The notes beneath the pieces were generated by a model, which had not been told where the DNA came from, made no database searches, and saw only the letters and a program-made list of their open reading frames with translations. A stretch of DNA of 64,000 nt. It comes from Proteobacteria bacterium UBA7415 (GTDB taxonomy: Bacteria; Pseudomonadota; Gammaproteobacteria; Arenicellales; Arenicellaceae). Both the position numbers and the translations under genes were made by a program. Every line of letters begins with the position of its first letter. The stretch's first letter is position 1. This document shows, piece after piece, positions 54,567 to 64,000 of this stretch. The stretch covers positions 124,001-188,000 of the forward strand of contig DKML01000005.1 in NCBI GenBank assembly GCA_002470515.1. The letters run 5' to 3'.

Positions 54567-55409
54567 GTGCGACACATGGTTCAAGAATTCGATACGAAGA
54601 TGGATGAAATACTAAAGGTTGCGATAGATGCGGCACGCGCAGGTGGCGACATTATTAACGCTAATGCTACGCGTATTAGTTCTTTGAATATTGAGCAAAA
54701 GTCTCTCAATGACTTCGTTTCTGAGGTTGATCGACAGTCAGAGATAGCGGTTAAGGTGTTGATTCATAAAAGTTTTCCCGATCATGCCTTTATCGGCGAA
54801 GAGTATGGGGCAAGTGGTCGCGATGAGTCTGAATATACTTGGCATGTTGACCCATTGGATGGCACCACCAATTTCTTACGTTCTATCCCTCACTACTGTG
54901 TATCAATCGGTGTATGTTATCTCGGTGTTCCCTATGTGGCAGTTGTGTTCGACCCCGTTAAGAAAGAATTGTATACGGCTATTAAGGGGCAGGGTGCCTA
55001 TTTAAATGACAAGCCGATCGCTGTTGCGCAACTCAGTAATCTAAATGGCGCGTTGCTTGCAACCGGGGTGCCCTTTAGCGGTGCTTATTTGGATAAGATA
55101 GATAGCTTTTTAGGCACAATGAACGGCGTGCTGCACGAAAATACCAGCGGCATTCGCCGATTAGGTTCTGCTGCTTTAGATTTAGCCTATGTGGCAGCGG
55201 GTCGGTACGATGGTTATTGGGAAGCGGGTCTTAAGTCTTGGGATATTTGCGCAGGGCTGTTATTGGTCCAGGAAGCAGGGGGTATTACCAGTGATTTACT
55301 GGGCCAACCAACAAGTTTATTTAGTGGCGACGTATTAGCAGCGAATCGGTACGTGCATGCAGCCATGTTGACTGTTAGTTCTGTACACTACCGTCCTGGC
55401 GGCACTTAG
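54567..55409 (+). CDS. Inositol monophosphatase family protein
   Basis: A magnesium-dependent phosphatase of the SuhB/CysQ superfamily. Metal-binding motifs: GEEYG (Glu, near residue 76), 'DPLDGTTNF' (near 94) and 'WDICAG' (near 227). The frame opens at GTG 54567 (280 residues); ATG 54600 would start the protein exactly where SuhB starts (MDEILKVAIDAARAGG). No ribosome site decides it. Substrates could be inositol phosphate or a related sugar phosphate. No operon partner. Confidence 0.88.
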   Translation: MRHMVQEFDTKMDEILKVAIDAARAGGDIINANATRISSLNIEQKSLNDFVSEVDRQSEIAVKVLIHKSFPDHAFIGEEYGASGRDESEYTWHVDPLDGTTNFLRSIPHYCVSIGVCYLGVPYVAVVFDPVKKELYTAIKGQGAYLNDKPIAVAQLSNLNGALLATGVPFSGAYLDKIDSFLGTMNGVLHENTSGIRRLGSAALDLAYVAAGRYDGYWEAGLKSWDICAGLLLVQEAGGITSDLLGQPTSLFSGDVLAANRYVHAAMLTVSSVHYRPGGT

Positions 55410-55537
55410 TCTTGGTATGGCTTTTCCACTGCTTGCCTTAGAATAGTAGTCGCTCGTAATATATGTAATTAAAGTCGCTTGAGACTTGTGCTCAAGTGAT
55501 ACAAAAAGTAGTAGCCAAATAATTAAGGAAAGAGAGT

Positions 55538-56500
55538 ATGAATGTATTAGAAGATCTTAAATCGTTGCGCTTGCCCGTTTTTGCGGCGCCGATGTTTATC
55601 ATTTCCACCCCTAAGATGGTCATTGCCCAATGCAAGGCTGGTATTGTAGGGTCGTTTCCTGCGCTCAATGCTCGAGGCGACGGTGTATTTGAAGCGTGGT
55701 TGATTGAGATTACTGAAGAGCTTGACCGATACAACCAAGCTAACCCAGATAATCCAGCGGCGCCGTTTGCGGTCAACCAGATCGTATTTAAAACGAATAC
55801 GCGTTTGCATCAAGATATTGAACTTTGTGCTAAGTACAAGGTTCCTGTACAGATCACGTCGCTTGGCGCTGTGGCTGAAGTGAACGACGCTGCTCATTCA
55901 TATGGGGGAATCGTATTTCATGACGTTATCAACCAAAAGTATGCTCACAAAGCAATCGAGAAAGGCGCTGATGGTTTAATTACGGTTGCGGCCGGCGCAG
56001 GTGGCCATGCAGGACAACAAAGCCCCTTCGCACTCGTACAAGAAACACGCGAATGGTTTGATGGCCCGATTGCGCTTTCCGGTTGTATTGCGACAGGTAA
56101 CTCGGTACTTGCAGCGCAAGCGATGGGTGCCGATTTTGGTTACATCGGTTCAGCGTTTATTGCTACCGAAGAAGCCAATGCCGATCAAGCGTATAAACAA
56201 ATGGTTGTGGACAGTGACGCAGACGACATTGTTTACTCGGATTACTTCAGCGGCGTACATGGCAACTATCTAAAGCCAAGTATCGAAAAAGCTGGATTAG
56301 ACCCAAGTGCTTTGCCCGATGCAGACCCAAGCAATATGTTGGATTTCGCCGAAGATAAGCCAGACGCCAAAGCGTGGAAAGACATTTGGGGTTGTGGACA
56401 AGGCATTGGTGCAGTTGACGAAATAACCACGGTGCAAGCAAGGGTTGACCAAATGGTTGCAGAGTATCAAGCTGCACGCCAAAAGCTTGGCTTGTCTTAA
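55538..56500 (+). CDS. Nitronate monooxygenase family protein
   Basis: A 320-residue FMN-dependent TIM-barrel enzyme. Visible marks: 'FAAPMFIISTP' near the N-terminus, 'CKAGIVGSFPALNARG', 'VAAGAGGHAGQQS' (the catalytic-His region) and 'GADFGYIGSAFIATEEA', the phosphate-binding loop. Such enzymes oxidise nitronates such as propionate-3-nitronate; some act on enoyl substrates instead. A ribosome site (GGAAAGAGAG) precedes the ATG. It is followed by an inverted repeat and then glnK. Confidence 0.9.
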   Translation: MNVLEDLKSLRLPVFAAPMFIISTPKMVIAQCKAGIVGSFPALNARGDGVFEAWLIEITEELDRYNQANPDNPAAPFAVNQIVFKTNTRLHQDIELCAKYKVPVQITSLGAVAEVNDAAHSYGGIVFHDVINQKYAHKAIEKGADGLITVAAGAGGHAGQQSPFALVQETREWFDGPIALSGCIATGNSVLAAQAMGADFGYIGSAFIATEEANADQAYKQMVVDSDADDIVYSDYFSGVHGNYLKPSIEKAGLDPSALPDADPSNMLDFAEDKPDAKAWKDIWGCGQGIGAVDEITTVQARVDQMVAEYQAARQKLGLS

Positions 56501-56557
56501 GTTTATAATTGTTTTAATAAAACCGGTTTACCTGCTTTCTGAACCAAGTAAAATACG

Positions 56558-56593
56558 ACAACTCCAAATAATTTAAGCCGTTTTTGGAGTTGT
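56558..56593. repeat. Perfect 11-bp inverted repeat before glnK
   Basis: ACAACTCCAAA (56558-56568) and TTTGGAGTTGT (56583-56593) are perfect complements across a 14-base loop, ending 26 bases before the glnK start. It may be a terminator for the upstream gene or a leader hairpin of glnK; the T-run after it is short. Confidence 0.5.
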
Positions 56594-56610
56594 TTAAATC
56601 AACATATTAG

Positions 56611-56958
<348 letters not shown>

Positions 56959-56964
56959 CGGCGA

Positions 56965-57002
56965 GTTAGCTCCGATATTCCGTTTCCTTGTGCTAACGGA
57001 GC
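56965..57002 (+). other. Two mutually exclusive hairpins between glnK and amtB
   Basis: GTTAG (56965-56969) can pair with CTAAC (56993-56997), or GCTCCG (56969-56974) with CGGAGC (56997-57002). The arms overlap, so only one can form. The RNA could switch or simply slow ribosomes or decay between the two genes. Confidence 0.35.
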
Positions 57003-57051
57003 CACTCACATCAATACAGATATTTCACTCCACGAAATTGTCCGGGGCACC

Positions 57052-58329
57052 ATGGCTTTTGTTTATAAACTTACACTTGCATTACTTATAGCAGCGCTGC
57101 CTAACGTGGCTTTTGCCGACACATTAAATGCCGCGGATACCGCGTGGATGATGACTGCTTCGGCACTCGTATTATTCATGTTGCTCCCAGGCTTGTCGCT
57201 TTTTTATGCAGGCCTTGTAGGTTCGAAGAATGTGCTGTCAGTGCTGATGCAGTGCTTCACCATTGCTTGTGTAATGTCTCTCTTGTGGTTTGCAGTGGGT
57301 TATAGCTTAGCCTTTAGCGGTGAAGGCTGGTTTATAGGCAATCTTGATAAAGCCTTTATGCGCGGTGTTACTGTTGATTCGCTTACTGGCACTATCCCAG
57401 AATCAGTATTTATCGTCTTTCAGATGACTTTCATCATGATTACTCCCGCGCTATTCGTTGGCGGATTTGCTGAACGAATGAACTTTGGCGCAATGGTGCT
57501 TTTTTCTATTTTGTGGTCACTGCTCGTCTATATACCTATTTGTCATTGGGTGTGGGGGGGTGGATGGTTGGCCGAACGCGGGTTATTGGATTTCGCTGGC
57601 GGTACTGTCGTACACGTAACGGCCGGCGTAACGGCGATAGTTGCTGCCGTTGTGTTGGGTAATAGAAGAGGTTTTCCCAAGAAACCTATGCCGCCACATA
57701 GCCTACCGTTAACGGTGGCAGGTGCAGGCATGTTGTGGTTTGGCTGGTTTGGCTTTAACGGCGGTTCTCAGTTAGCTGCTGATGGTGGTGCGGGTATGGC
57801 CATATTAGTCACACACCTAAGTGCAGCGGCTGGATCGGTAGCATGGATGATTATTGAGTGGGTGCGTTTTCGTAGACCAAGTGTGTTGGGCATAGTGACT
57901 GGAATGGTGGCTGGCTTAGGTACCATTACCCCAGCATCTGGCTATGTTGGACCAATGGGAGGCATTCTTATAGGCCTAACTGGCGGTACGGTTTGTTATT
58001 TTGCAACACAATTTATCAAGTCAAAATTGAAGATTGATGATTCATTAGACGTGTTTCCAGTCCATGGTGTTGGTGGAGCATTAGGTACGCTATTGGCTGC
58101 GGTATTTATTTCTACGCAGTTTCAAGGTGCTGGCTATGCCGAAGGTATGACTATGGCGAGCCAATTGAATGTTCAGCTCTTGGGTGTGTTGGCAACGGCG
58201 GCGTATACCGGTGTTGTTAGTTACATCTTGCTTAAGTTAATTGCAATGATTACGCCGTTACGTGCAGACCCGGAAACTGAACAGATTGGTCTTGATCAGA
58301 TTCATCACGGTGAAGCTGGCTATAATTAG
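57052..58329 (+). CDS. amtB: Ammonium transporter AmtB
   Basis: A 425-residue ammonia channel with a signal peptide (residues 1-22, ending AFAD) and eleven predicted membrane helices. Conserved pieces: 'LPGLSLFYAGLVG', 'HVTAGVTAIVAAVV' with the first pore His, 'WFGWFGFNGGS' and 'FPVHGVGGALGT' with the second pore His. It scavenges ammonium at low concentration and is shut by GlnK. The ATG follows GGGG by a few bases. Confidence 0.95.
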   Translation: MAFVYKLTLALLIAALPNVAFADTLNAADTAWMMTASALVLFMLLPGLSLFYAGLVGSKNVLSVLMQCFTIACVMSLLWFAVGYSLAFSGEGWFIGNLDKAFMRGVTVDSLTGTIPESVFIVFQMTFIMITPALFVGGFAERMNFGAMVLFSILWSLLVYIPICHWVWGGGWLAERGLLDFAGGTVVHVTAGVTAIVAAVVLGNRRGFPKKPMPPHSLPLTVAGAGMLWFGWFGFNGGSQLAADGGAGMAILVTHLSAAAGSVAWMIIEWVRFRRPSVLGIVTGMVAGLGTITPASGYVGPMGGILIGLTGGTVCYFATQFIKSKLKIDDSLDVFPVHGVGGALGTLLAAVFISTQFQGAGYAEGMTMASQLNVQLLGVLATAAYTGVVSYILLKLIAMITPLRADPETEQIGLDQIHHGEAGYN

Positions 58330-58423
58330 CTTTTCATTGAATGTAATTACAACGCGAGCGTCTAACAGTTATCAGCCTAATAGCTAGAGTTAAGCGTCTC
58401 GCCAGTTCAGATCTAAATTAATC

Positions 58424-59266
58424 ATGAAGATGATATTAACTAAACATGTAATTACAGTTGGTCTTGCCGTTTCGATAATGGGTGCGGGCTCTGTGTGCAC
58501 TGTTCAGGCTCAAGCCCAATTAGATAGCTCAAGTGTTCATGAATCGAATTACAAAGCGGGTATGGCCGCTTATATGGCAAGCGATTATGAGCGCGCTCAA
58601 AAGCAATGGATTGATGCCGCACGAGACAATCATGGCCGCGCTATGTTCAATTTAGGTTTGTTGCACGAGCAAGGCAAGATACCCAAGGCTAGCCTTGAAA
58701 AAGCTTTTAATTGGTATCGTTTAGCCGGCCGTAATGGCTACGCACCCGCTAATTATCATTTGGGCTCACGCTTGTTGGAGCGAAGTCCAAATGATCAAGC
58801 GGGCTTAGAGTTGTTGAATATAGCAGCCGACCAAGGGTATGCACCCGCGCTACAGCGTCTTGCCCGTAAGGGCTTCGCGAAGCATTCAAACAGTTCAATT
58901 CAAGCTAGCACGACAACGCAATCAAGCATCGCAAAGCAAGCTAACAACGCGAAGCCACCTGTAATGAAGCGTAAGTCTTACCACGACAGTTCTTGGATCG
59001 AGTCACGCGACAGTTCATCCTGGACAATACAGTTACTGGCGTTTGCCGAAGCCTCAAAAGTGCGAGACTTTATCGACCAACATCAATTGAACGATGCCGC
59101 CGCGTATTATTTAGACACCACCAGTTCGCCTCAGCTGTATAAGTTGGTTCTGGGTGTTTATACCGACAAAAACAAAGCAGGACTCGCGTTAAAGTCCTTA
59201 CCACCCGAACTCATGGCGTATGGCCCGTGGTTGCGCTCGATCGCCAGTGTGCAAGCGGTTCTATAG
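58424..59266 (+). CDS. Exported Sel1-repeat and SPOR-domain protein
   Basis: A 280-residue protein with a signal peptide (about 1-31, ending VQAQAQ). Sel1-like helical repeats span about 44-150 ('GRAMFNLGLLHEQGKI', 'GYAPANYHLGSRLLE'), followed by a Ser/Thr/Gln-rich linker (about 152-195) and a C-terminal SPOR domain (about 198-278, 'WTIQLLAFAEASKVRDFI'). SPOR domains bind denuded peptidoglycan strands, often at the division site, so a cell-wall or division role is inferred. No partner gene is nearby. Confidence 0.9.
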   Translation: MKMILTKHVITVGLAVSIMGAGSVCTVQAQAQLDSSSVHESNYKAGMAAYMASDYERAQKQWIDAARDNHGRAMFNLGLLHEQGKIPKASLEKAFNWYRLAGRNGYAPANYHLGSRLLERSPNDQAGLELLNIAADQGYAPALQRLARKGFAKHSNSSIQASTTTQSSIAKQANNAKPPVMKRKSYHDSSWIESRDSSSWTIQLLAFAEASKVRDFIDQHQLNDAAAYYLDTTSSPQLYKLVLGVYTDKNKAGLALKSLPPELMAYGPWLRSIASVQAVL

Positions 59267-59429
59267 ATAGCAACACTAAGCTTGGGCAGGGCATTAAGAA
59301 GACTTTATGGAGCTGTTATTTATACTTTGAGTGCGGTATTGTTCGACCGCGATTCTTAGACACTGATTCGCGCATCGACTTATGCAGAGGTCTCAATATA
59401 AAACTTCTATTTTGATAGGCTAAAAGGCT

Positions 59430-60525
59430 ATGGAACTCAACCCATTATTCGAACGATGTAAAGACTTACTGCAGCGAGGAGATTCGCTCAGGGGGTATCT
59501 TTGACTTCGATTCTAAAGCCGAGCGACTAGAAGAAATTCTTGGGCTGTTAGAAGACCCTAAAATCTGGGACCAGCCAGATGAAGCCCAGCAGTTGGGCCG
59601 CGAGAGGGCAAAATTAGACTCATTGGTAGGGACACTCGAAAAACTGAGGTCTGTTGTGACTGACAGTCAAGAAATGTTGGAGCTTGCCTTAGCCGAAGAA
59701 GATCAGAGTCTTGCCGATGAAGTTGTTAAAGACTTAGATGAGATCGAAACTGAACTCGCGAAACTTGAGTTTCAGCGAATGTTCTCGGGTGATATGGACG
59801 AGAACAATGCGTTTATTGATATACAAGCGGGTTCAGGCGGAACCGAAGCGCAAGACTGGGCCAATATGATGCTGAGAATGTATTTACGTTGGGCAGAATC
59901 CGAAAGTTTTAAGGCCGAGATTATTGAACTCAGCGAAGGTGACGTGGCGGGTATAAAGAGTGCCACTGTCAAAATAGTCGGCGATTACGCATTCGGTTTT
60001 TTACGCACCGAGACGGGAGTGCATCGATTAGTTAGGAAGTCGCCGTTTGACTCTGGAAACCGACGTCACACCTCGTTTGCCTCGGTATTTGCCTATCCAG
60101 AAATTGACGATAACGTTGATATCGAAATTAATCCTGCAGATTTACGCACCGATACCTATCGTGCCAGTGGTGCGGGTGGTCAGCACGTTAACAAGACCGA
60201 TTCGGCGGTGCGAATCACACATGGTCCTACGGGAATAGTCGTACAATGCCAAAGTGACCGCTCCCAGCACCGTAATAGGGACGCAGCCATGAGTATGCTC
60301 AAAGCCCGCTTATATGAGCATGAGATGCAGCAACGACGTTCGGAACAGCAGGCCGTTGAAGAAGAAAAGTCTGATATCGGTTGGGGCTCTCAAATTCGCT
60401 CTTACGTATTGGATCAATCTCGTATAAAAGATCTGCGTACAGGCGTTGAGACTGGCAACACCCAAGCCGTACTAGATGGAAGCCTCAACCAGTTTATTGA
60501 GGCGAGCCTCAAGCAAGGTTTATAA
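59430..60525 (+). CDS. prfB: Peptide chain release factor 2 with programmed +1 frameshift
   Basis: RF2 ends translation at UAA and UGA. The gene begins at ATG 59430, reads 24 codons, and meets an in-frame UGA at 59502-59504. After the slip at CTT, the downstream frame from GAC 59503 runs to 60525, giving 364 residues (E. coli has 365). The slip site and upstream SD-like run AGGGGG match E. coli base for base. Downstream motifs: SPF anticodon tripeptide in KSPFDSG and the catalytic GGQ in GAGGQHVNK. The ribosome site AAAAGG is only two bases before the ATG. lysS follows. Confidence 0.97.
59490..59505 (+). promoter_or_regulatory. prfB autoregulatory frameshift site
   Basis: AGGGGG (internal SD), then TAT CTT TGA C. 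Low RF2 stalls the ribosome at UGA and lets it slip by +1 from CTT to TTG A. This matches the classic prfB signal exactly. Confidence 0.97.
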
Positions 60526-60626
60526 AAAATTGATCGTCAAACTAATGTGTCACGAGAATGACTCTGACATTGATTTGGTTATCTGAATGAGACAACAAAA
60601 TTTACGATTATTGGTAGTAAAGACCC

Positions 60627-62117
60627 ATGAGTGAAGAAAACGATTTGATTAAACAACGCCGCGACAAACTCCAATTGTGGAGGGACGAATCGCAAGCGTA
60701 TCCAAACACCTTTCGTCCAGAGAACTTGGCTGCGGATATCGAAGCGCAATTTGGTGAGTTAGACAAAGAAACGCTGGAGGCGGCTGAAGTAGACGTTGTT
60801 GTGGCTGGCCGCATGATGACTCGGCGCATTATGGGTAAGGCGAGCTTTGCGCACATCAAAGACAGCAGTGGCTTATTGCAAATCTATCTGCAACGCGACT
60901 CGTTACCTGAAGGCTTCTATAATGAAATATTCAAGAAGTGGGATATCGGCGATATCGTTGGGGTTAAAGGCACTCTGTTCAAAACCAATAAGGGCGAACT
61001 ATCAGTTAAAGTTAGCCATATTGAATTGCTGGTTAAATCGCTACGCCCACTGCCTGAAAAATTTCATGGCTTAGCGGATAAAGAAACGGCGTACCGCCAA
61101 CGTTACGTTGATCTCATCATGAATGAGGAAAGCCGCAATGTGTTCAAAACTCGTTTTAAAATCATTTCGTTGATTCGTGAGTTCTTGATCGAAAGAGATT
61201 TTCTTGAGGTCGAAACCCCGATGATGCAGGTTATTCCTGGCGGTGCGGTCGCAAGGCCCTTCGTGACACACCACAACGCGTTGGATATGGATCTTTATTT
61301 GCGTATCGCGCCAGAGCTCTATTTAAAACGCTTAGTAGTTGGTGGTTTGGAACGCGTGTTTGAGATTAATCGTAACTTTCGTAACGAAGGGCTGAGCACA
61401 AGACACAATCCCGAATTCACAATGTTGGAATTTTACCAAGCCTATGCAGACTATAAGGACTTGATGGATACTACCGAGGCTATGTTCAAAGCGGTTGTGG
61501 CAGGCATAAGCGATGTCGATGTTATTACATACCAAGAGCAAGATATTGATTTTTCGAAACCGTTTGAACGAATCACTGTTGCCGATTCTATTTTGCAGTA
61601 CAACCCGCAAATATCAGCGGCAGATCTGGAAGACATCGACGCGTTACGAGCCCATGCTAAAGAGCTAAAAGTGTTGGTAAAAGATTCGTACGGACGCGGT
61701 AAGTTGCAGATCGAAATATTTGAGGCCACGGTTGAAGAAAAGTTGCTTAATCCAACTTTTATTACCGGCTATCCTGTTGAAGTGTCTCCATTGTCGCGAC
61801 GTAACGATCAGGATGACTTTGTAACAGATCGATTTGAGTTGTTTATTGCGGGCCGTGAAATTGCTAACGGCTTCTCAGAGTTGAACGACCCAGAAGATCA
61901 AGCCGAACGTTTCGCGCATCAGGTAACAGAAAAAGACTCGGGCGATGCAGAAGCTATGCACTACGACGCTGATTACATTCGTGCATTGGAATATGGCATG
62001 CCTCCCACAGCAGGAGAGGGCATAGGCATTGACCGCATGGTGATGTTATTGACGGACTCGGCATCGATTCGCGATGTGTTGTTGTTTCCGCACATGCGTC
62101 CTGAAGCGGATAATTAG
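60627..62117 (+). CDS. lysS: Lysyl-tRNA synthetase (class II)
   Basis: Charges tRNA-Lys. A 496-residue class II synthetase with an N-terminal OB anticodon-binding domain (about 65-150, '[21 protein letters not shown]' region) and the catalytic domain with motif 1 near '[12 protein letters not shown]', motif 2 '[20 protein letters not shown]' and motif 3 '[16 protein letters not shown]'. It follows prfB by about 100 bases, an order conserved in many gammaproteobacteria. Confidence 0.97.
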   Translation: MSEENDLIKQRRDKLQLWRDESQAYPNTFRPENLAADIEAQFGELDKETLEAAEVDVVVAGRMMTRRIMGKASFAHIKDSSGLLQIYLQRDSLPEGFYNEIFKKWDIGDIVGVKGTLFKTNKGELSVKVSHIELLVKSLRPLPEKFHGLADKETAYRQRYVDLIMNEESRNVFKTRFKIISLIREFLIERDFLEVETPMMQVIPGGAVARPFVTHHNALDMDLYLRIAPELYLKRLVVGGLERVFEINRNFRNEGLSTRHNPEFTMLEFYQAYADYKDLMDTTEAMFKAVVAGISDVDVITYQEQDIDFSKPFERITVADSILQYNPQISAADLEDIDALRAHAKELKVLVKDSYGRGKLQIEIFEATVEEKLLNPTFITGYPVEVSPLSRRNDQDDFVTDRFELFIAGREIANGFSELNDPEDQAERFAHQVTEKDSGDAEAMHYDADYIRALEYGMPPTAGEGIGIDRMVMLLTDSASIRDVLLFPHMRPEADN

Positions 62118-62164
62118 TCTGGCGTACATGACTCAAACCACCGTTAATTCAAGTATAGGCTGAC

Positions 62165-63415
62165 ATGGCAAAAGTGAACTTACCATTGATGATTGGACGC
62201 CGTTATTCGCGCGCCAAGCGTCGCAACGGATTCATTTCGTTCATTGCCTCAATCTCGATGATTGGTATTGGTTTAGGGGTTTGGGTGTTGATTACCGTTA
62301 TTTCAATAATGAACGGTTTTGGCAACGAGTTGCGCGGACGAATCCTCGATGTAACGTCTCACGTTACGGTGTCGGGTCCGAGTGGATGGTTAGAGGATTG
62401 GAAAGTTTTAGAGCCGACACTGCAATCGCGCGACGACATAGAGGCCTATGCGCCTTATATTTACATGCAAGGTTTGTTGAGCAATGGTGCTGCTGTTTCT
62501 GGAGCAATGATTAGAGGCGTTGAACCTGAGCGCGAAGAAAATGTTTCGTCTATCGCGGCGAACATGAACGACGGTAGTCTGTCCTCATTACAGCCAGGTG
62601 AGTACAATATTGTTCTTGGCGAATTGCTTGCCTTAAGTTTACGTGCTGAGGTGGGGGACAAAGTCACTCTTATTTCTCCTCAGGGAACATCAAGCCCAGC
62701 GGGGCTTACACCACGTCTACGTCGTTTTAACTTGGTTGGAACGTTCGAAATGGGGATGAATGAGTATGACGGAACGTTGGCGATCATTAATATCGTCGAT
62801 GCCGCTAAATTGTTCAAAGCCGGCGATCAGGTCACAGGGCTGCGATTAAAGCTGGATGATGTTTATAAAGCTCGTCAGGTCGGCGCAGAGCTACAACGAG
62901 AACTTGGTTTTCAGTTTTACGTAGACAACTGGACACGCCAACACGAAAATTTCTTCCGTGCGCTCGAAATAGAGCGCCGCGTTATGTTTATCGTTTTGTT
63001 TCTAATCGTTGCCGTTGCTGCATTTAACATCGTTTCAACGTTGGTCATGGTGGTGACCGATAAGAAATCTGATATTGCGATCCTGAGAACTATTGGTATG
63101 TCGCCTCGGCAGATCATGGGCATATTTTTTGTACAAGGTGCGACTTCTGGATTCATAGGCACCTTTGCTGGAGCAATCGCCGGAATTTTAACCGCTCTAA
63201 ATGTAGGCACTATAATTTCATTTATTGAAAACCTGGTAGGCCATCAAGTTTTTCCAGCCGACGTCTATGTGATCACCGACTTTCCGGCTGAATTAACTGT
63301 TTCGGATGTGAGCATAATTGTTATCGCATCTTTGGTAATTAGTATGTTAGCAACTTTGTATCCTGCGTGGACAGCCAGCAAGACGCAACCCGCGGAAGCT
63401 CTGCGTTATGAATAA
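62165..63415 (+). CDS. lolC: Lipoprotein-releasing ABC transporter permease LolC/LolE
   Basis: An inner-membrane permease that extracts lipoproteins for transport to the outer membrane. The 416-residue protein has one N-terminal helix (about 22-45), a periplasmic MacB-like domain (about 46-270), and three C-terminal helices (about 275-300, 315-355, 375-400). 'FISFIASISMIGIGLGVW' and 'TDKKSDIAILRTIGMSP' are typical. Sequence alone does not separate LolC from LolE; position before lolD favours LolC or a single LolF type. lolD follows at once. Confidence 0.94.
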   Translation: MAKVNLPLMIGRRYSRAKRRNGFISFIASISMIGIGLGVWVLITVISIMNGFGNELRGRILDVTSHVTVSGPSGWLEDWKVLEPTLQSRDDIEAYAPYIYMQGLLSNGAAVSGAMIRGVEPEREENVSSIAANMNDGSLSSLQPGEYNIVLGELLALSLRAEVGDKVTLISPQGTSSPAGLTPRLRRFNLVGTFEMGMNEYDGTLAIINIVDAAKLFKAGDQVTGLRLKLDDVYKARQVGAELQRELGFQFYVDNWTRQHENFFRALEIERRVMFIVLFLIVAVAAFNIVSTLVMVVTDKKSDIAILRTIGMSPRQIMGIFFVQGATSGFIGTFAGAIAGILTALNVGTIISFIENLVGHQVFPADVYVITDFPAELTVSDVSIIVIASLVISMLATLYPAWTASKTQPAEALRYE

Positions 63416-63431
63416 CTCTAAGGATGAACCT

Positions 63432-64000
63432 ATGAGTAATGCCGTCTTAGGATGTTCGCAATTGTCGATGGTGTACACCGAAGGTCCGGCCGAAGTGACC
63501 GTTCTTCGAAGTGTTGAGCTTAGCGTCGCGCGTGGCGAAAGAGTCGCGATTATTGGTGCTTCGGGTTCAGGTAAAAGTACGTTGCTCCACTTACTTGCTG
63601 GCCTTGAGCTAGCAACGCAAGGTAGAGTGTCGGTTGATGGCCAAGATCTTTCAAAACTGTCTGACAAGGCTCGCGGACTTTTACGCAATCAGTGCATGGG
63701 GTTTGTATATCAATTTCATCATTTGCTCCCTGAATTTTCAGCAGTTGAAAATGTAGCTATGCCTTTGCTCATTCGTGGCGAGTCGCAAGACACAGCCTAT
63801 GCGCAGGCGAGGAAGTTATTGAGTACTATCGGCCTTGGTGAACGTTTAGAACATCGTCCGGTAGAGCTTTCGGGCGGGGAAAGACAGCGATGCGCCATCG
63901 CGCGCGCGCTGATCACTGAGCCTTCAGTAGTTTTGGCTGATGAGCCAACCGGTAATTTAGATGAAGGAACGGCGGACGCCGTATTCGAAATGCTGTTGGA
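63432..64000 (+). CDS. lolD: Lipoprotein-releasing ATPase LolD, partial
   Basis: The first 189 codons are in the window; the gene runs past its end. It is the ATPase of the LolCDE system: Walker A GASGSGKS near residue 40, 'GFVYQFHHLLPEF' (LolD-specific), signature LSGGERQR and Walker B VVLADEPTGNLD. ATG 63432 has AAGGA eight bases before and gives the same N-terminal length as E. coli LolD; ATG 63408, in frame and overlapping the lolC stop, is an alternative. Confidence 0.95.
   Translation, partial: MSNAVLGCSQLSMVYTEGPAEVTVLRSVELSVARGERVAIIGASGSGKSTLLHLLAGLELATQGRVSVDGQDLSKLSDKARGLLRNQCMGFVYQFHHLLPEFSAVENVAMPLLIRGESQDTAYAQARKLLSTIGLGERLEHRPVELSGGERQRCAIARALITEPSVVLADEPTGNLDEGTADAVFEMLL

Noticed and set aside
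59593..60525. A separate truncated RF2 starting at 59593
   Set aside because: The upstream 24 codons and the exact frameshift signal show that this is the second part of one gene.

Overview
The window reads as a contiguous piece of a gammaproteobacterial chromosome, probably from a free-living aquatic or marine organism of moderate GC. Lineage clues are hflD, ttcA, a full-length DksA, an nth/rsxB pair, an ECF sigma factor with a DUF3379-type partner, and prfB-lysS followed by lolCD. The arsenosugar radical-SAM gene arsS and the glnK-amtB pair fit an aquatic life. No rRNA, tRNA, CRISPR array, prophage or insertion sequence was found. The species is not identified.

Layout. 1-3.0 kb: the end of an operon of three alpha-helical/coiled-coil proteins, one of them DUF6384-like. 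3.0-5.9 kb: dksA with a long histone-H1-like tail, a very acidic small lipoprotein, DUF2288 and an NfsA-type nitroreductase. 6.0-15.7 kb: a complete phosphate locus (pstS, terminator, pstC-pstA-pstB-phoU, a DNase-like EEP protein, then phoB-phoR on the other strand), with two Pho-box-like promoters. 16.3-18.7 kb: ttcA and two divergent msrA genes, one exported and one cytoplasmic. 18.7-21.3 kb: a decayed patch with a broken sensor kinase, its orphan NarL-type regulator, an inverted repeat and two short tandem repeats.

21.3-27.7 kb (minus strand): a glycosyltransferase, arsS, nth, a soluble rsxB, metG and a VC0807-like membrane protein. 27.8-31.4 kb: deoxynucleoside kinase, panB and panC (pantothenate synthesis), facing serB. 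31.6-44.7 kb: a GnnA-like oxidoreductase, a 23-bp tandem repeat, a DUF192 lipoprotein, an S9 peptidase, hflD, cinA, a TauE/SafE permease, a hydrolase, an ECF sigma/anti-sigma pair, a Sco1-PCu(A)C copper-chaperone fusion, nfeD-qmcA and truD. 44.8-51.1 kb: pabB, a RelA/SpoT-type alarmone enzyme with an unusual motif combination, malate dehydrogenase and a class V aminotransferase. 51.2-54.4 kb: an uncharacterised outer-membrane-like protein, a lipoprotein and a TetR regulator. 54.5-64 kb: inositol-phosphatase-like protein, nitronate monooxygenase, glnK-amtB, a Sel1/SPOR protein, prfB with its programmed frameshift, lysS, and lolC-lolD, the last cut by the window end.

Most genes are core metabolism and are called from visible family motifs. 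The least ordinary items are the DksA tail, the two-domain copper chaperone, the HD-plus-EXDD alarmone enzyme, the kinase pseudogene beside its regulator, and several repeat or hairpin elements no gene explains. All family names are from recognition by eye; no database search was run.
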